NCBI GenBank assembly: GCA_023213395.1
Contig: CM041465.1
Location: 227,609,741 to 227,673,740 of the forward strand
Source: Cycas panzhihuaensis
Taxonomy: Eukaryota; Cycadophyta
Length of the DNA: 64,000 bases
Direction of reading: 5' to 3'
Shown here: in pieces, positions 61,245-64,000 of the stretch
How the letters are laid out: the number at the start of each line of letters is the position of its first letter
How positions within the stretch are numbered: the first letter of the stretch is position 1
The notes under the pieces: generated by a model
The model's database searches: none
Told to the model about the DNA's origin: nothing
Seen by the model: only the letters and a program-made list of their open reading frames with translations
Made by a program: the position numbers and the translations under genes

Positions 61245-61700
61245 TTGATCCCATAGTGATGCAGGTATGATTAAAACTTATTAGAGGTGTACTGGCTACC
61301 ATTATTAGTCCTAAGTATTTTGATCTTAAATCCTAATTCATTTTTCACACGAGCCTTAAAAGCTTGAAACATGGAAAAAACTTCATCTTTCTTTACAAGA
61401 AAAGCAACCCATACTTTCTTAGTAAAATCATCTATGGAAGTAATATAGTACCACTTTTGTTTGAGAGAAGGAATAGGCATAGGATCATATATATCTGAGT
61501 GTCCAAGGTACAAAGGTTGGCTAGATTTCCATGGACTATAAGGAAAGGATTGTCTTAAAGATTTGGAAATCATATATACTTCACATTTAAAGGGCTTAGA
61601 GGATAGCCTAGGCATACCAAGAAGAGTGGTATATAGTTCTCTTAAATAATTAATTTTGATATGGCCTGCACAAGTATGCCATAGGTCCTCTTAGGATAAC
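61245..61700 (-). pseudogene. Copia integrase, N-terminal and core part
   Basis: Minus-strand: LWHTCAGHIKINYLREL (about 61690-61640) is the GAG-pre-integrase zinc region. The frame 61615-61271 follows: HSDIYDPMPIPSLKQKWYYI with the first catalytic Asp, TSIDDFTKKVWVAFL, FKARVKNELGFKIKILRTNN with N for the second Asp (usual LRTDNG), then GSQYTSNKF. Reading goes on to HHYGIKY at 61240, where the inserted element interrupts. It continues at 56671. Confidence 0.92.
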
Positions 61701-62130
61701 TTTTGAGGAGTTAGGGTTATGGTAATAGTAGAGTCATCATCAACATAGTTAGCTTCAGAGGATATTGAGCTAGTTAGGGGAAAACATTTACCATCAAGAA
61801 TTTTGGTCATAACCATAATATTTGGAGGAGAGTGAATGACATAGAGAGTTTAATTATTTGTAGTTACACTCAGATCAAATCCATAAGAGACAAGGGTGGA
61901 TAGGAAGAGAAGATTTTGCTTCAGAGTAGGAATATATAAAACATCAACAAGGATAAAATTTAGAAGGCCTAAGAGTTTCAAGTAAATGATTCCAAGTCCT
62001 TCGACTAGCTAAGATGATTAGTCAACCATGTGTATAACACCACAAACTTCAGAGTCAAAATCCTAAAAGAATTAGTGATGGCAAGTCATATGTTGTGTTG
62101 CTCCAATATCCATGATCCAAGATGAAGTAT
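61701..62130 (-). pseudogene. Copia protease (broken)
   Basis: Minus-strand SSWIMDIGATQHMTCH (about 62118-62070) is the Copia protease signature W-I-x-D-S-G-A-x-x-H-M-T, with D-I-G instead of D-S-G. LVDVLYIPTLKQNLLFLSTL (about 61955-61895) follows, also typical (VLYIPxLxxNLLSxxxL). Several stops. Confidence 0.88.
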
Positions 62131-63120
62131 TTAATATGGCACTATTAACAACTTTAAGTGGTGAAGGCAAAAGTAAATAAATATAACCATAATGAGCCTT
62201 AATATACTTAGTGAATCTGTCAATAATATTTGATGAAATAGCCCTAATTCTTTGAAAGTGTGCATGAGCAAATTGTATTCCACTAAAAGCATCTTCAAAA
62301 GAAGTATCATTAATATTATATAGACCATGGTGTTATTGATAGCTTAGAAGTTTGTTGATGATAGTTCTATAATTTTTGGCATAGTGTCCTTTTCTATGAT
62401 ACCTTTAGTACACAATTATTTGATTTCTAGTCCCATAAGAAGTATTAGGCTAGTTGGATTATCTTTGATTGTTGGATTTGGGTCCATGTTAATTATTTTA
62501 GCCTTGGCTTTGAGATTATTTTTATTAGTGTTAGGGACCTTATTGACCATGGTGATGTTATCCTTGTTGTTTACTTCTACCACTTCTGTGGGAATTACCA
62601 CCTCTGTGAGAGGATTGACCTTGATTTTTGGTATAAAAAAGATCTTCCACTTCAAAAGCAACATTAGTAGGATCTGATATAGTGGCCAAGTTGGTATTAA
62701 AAGTCTTATAAAATTTGATAAACTTATTAGTAAGATCCTCAAAGTTTAGGGTCTTTAAGGTGCCACTAGATTGAAGACTTCATAGTAGATTTTTGTAATC
62801 CAGGATATGGAGGCATGACTAAATAAAGAAAGCCCATGTAATGCATTGAGTCTTGAAGTCATTATCAATAACTTGCTTGATGGAATAAAGGAGATTGATT
62901 GTCTCATTTGTGTATCCTTTCTACATTTTTAATTTATTCATCTTCAGTACTAAGTGAACAAATTCCAAGTCAGATTTAGTATCAAAGTTCTTCTTGAAAA
63001 CTTCAAGGACTTTTCACATTATATAATGTATGGCTTCATCAATGATGTTATGTAGGGAATAATCAATGATAAGAAGTATCATTGCATGGATTTTATCATC
63101 ATCAATTTCTCATTGGTATT
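62131..63120 (-). pseudogene. gag: Copia gag (broken)
   Basis: Minus-strand segments: FEDLTNKFIKFYKTFNTNLA (about 62745), a Ser/Arg/Gly-rich stretch (GQSSHRGGNSHRSGRSKQQG, about 62610-62550), and a zinc knuckle degraded to YHRKGHYAKNYR (about 62405-62370) where Cys would be expected at both ends. Upstream, KMNKLKM and KGYTNETINLLYSIKQVIDN (about 62950-62870) match the helical gag core (LxxLKMxEGxSVxEH). The gag start and 5' LTR were not found. The sequence meets another LTR at about 63144. Confidence 0.75.
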
Positions 63121-63143
63121 TGTTTATAGCTTTATTATGAATG

Positions 63144-63490
63144 TTAATATGGTAGTTGATTATTAAGACACTAAGTTAATGTTAATATGGTTTAACTAAG
63201 GTGATTAAGTGAAAATGTGTGACTTATTTGGAGGGTCACAACCCTAATCAAGTGACACCTCTTAGAATAGTATAAAAGCCTTGATGCCTTATGTATTTGA
63301 TGTATCAAATCATTGTGAAATAATCAATGTAATTTAGAAGGATCTTTTGTGATAGGTTTTTTCCTGAAACAGTTTTTCCACGTAAATCCTATGTATTGTA
63401 CATCTATTTTCTATGTGTATTCTTATTTGCTTGTTATGTATGGTTAAAGATTATATATATGGAAACATACCTATGTAATTTTATATTCCA
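63144..63490 (+). repeat. LTR of a plus-strand Copia-like element (leaves the window)
   Basis: Starts TGTTAATATGG at 63144 or 63182 (the start is duplicated 38 bp apart) and ends TTATATTCCA at 63490. Inside are a TATA-like box (AGTATAAAAGCC at about 63270-63281) and the Copia LTR stretch GGTTTTTTCCTGAAACAG then TTTTTCCACGTAAATC (63356-63389). TGATGTTAAAGCC at 63496-63508 is nine of thirteen identical to the tRNA-iMet PBS; all four differences are transitions. Confidence 0.65.
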
Positions 63491-63508
63491 AAATATGATG
63501 TTAAAGCC

Positions 63509-64000
63509 ATAGGATCCTACACAGCTAAAGCCTAATATTGAGCAGAGCAATGAGATCGTTGGTTACCGGGTGAAGCCGTCAAACCCAAGACTTGTCCTAA
63601 GGGTCTATCATCTCTAATAACATGCAAAAGTAGGCATAGCATATTATTGGTGGTTGAAGTAGTGAAAATCACTGTTCAATAGAGTATAAGGGTTTATTAG
63701 AGTCAATATTCAAGCATGAAGGCCATATTTGTGGTTGGAGTTAACTTGTTGAGGGCCATCCAAAGTTGGTTGATGATCTATTATAATGATCCAATCCAAT
63801 GAAGAATATACTAATGCTGATTCAATGACTATGAGGATATCCAGGCCTGTGTACATGTAAGTCCTTTATACTTCTCATCAAAATATCATAAAAATCAATA
63901 AAATAAGGCTACTATTAGGTACTACTTACTATCAAACATCCCTGTAGCACCTATAGATGTAATTAGAGCCTTTATTAGTAATTTTCTATCTAAATACAAG
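63509..64000 (+). other. Sequence after the last LTR, no gene seen
   Basis: Would be the leader of the plus-strand Copia-like element. No domain recognised in the 490 bp available. Confidence 0.4.

Noticed and set aside
62384-62677. Hydrophobic 97-codon plus-strand frame that looks like a membrane protein
   Set aside because: It is the complement of the Copia gag region on the minus strand; the hydrophobicity is a reverse-strand effect of polar codons.

Overview
This 64 kb window looks like heterochromatic, AT-rich nuclear DNA of a flowering plant. It is built almost entirely from decayed, nested LTR retrotransposons. I found no host gene, no tRNA or rRNA gene and no CRISPR array. The plant assignment rests on the element types: Tat-lineage Ty3/Gypsy elements, a chromodomain Gypsy (chromovirus), Copia elements, and a plant mobile domain (PMD) gene carried inside the Tat elements. 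Nearly every coding region is broken by stops and frameshifts. Many stops look like CAA/CAG to TAA/TAG or TGG to TAG changes, as expected from deamination of methylated cytosine.

Layout. 1-17172: head-to-tail, same-strand (+) fragments of Tat elements. These are an unassigned 3'-end-like module (1-1523), a ~3.1 kb LTR (1524-4615), gag and protease of copy A (about 4850-7862), the module again (7863-9613), then copy C with protease, RT, RNase H, integrase and a second RNase H (9614-16350). Copy C is interrupted by a truncated chromovirus fragment (10548-12068). 17173-42087: a complete but decayed minus-strand chromovirus with 404 bp LTRs and a near-perfect TSD (ATGGA/ATAGA). An 18.2 kb Tat element (Tat-2, 23687-41930, ~3.1 kb LTRs) sits inside its 5' LTR. 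Tat-2 order: LTR, gag, protease, RT, RNase H, integrase, antisense PMD gene, second RNase H, (AT)n, PPT, LTR.

42088-53440: a second antisense PMD gene (42300-44060), three successive tandem-repeat arrays (44839-45540), a palindrome cluster, the junction module a third time (46400-47757), then copy D. Copy D has gag and protease, has lost RT-RNase H-integrase, and keeps the second RNase H. A small coding-free LTR element (48495-50086) sits in its gag-protease region with a perfect TCAAC TSD. 53441-63120: a minus-strand Copia element split inside its integrase by a plus-strand, gag-only LTR element (56677-61239) whose 3' end is tandemly duplicated. 63144-63490: an LTR of another plus-strand Copia-like element that runs out of the window.

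The most interesting content is the Tat lineage. It carries an extra RNase H downstream of the integrase in all three copies where that region survives. In at least one certain and one probable copy it also carries an antisense, intron-containing PMD gene. A short recurrent motif (ATGAG..TAAACTATG) borders these modules and has expanded into a nine-unit array. All boundaries and divergences were read by eye and should be treated as approximate.
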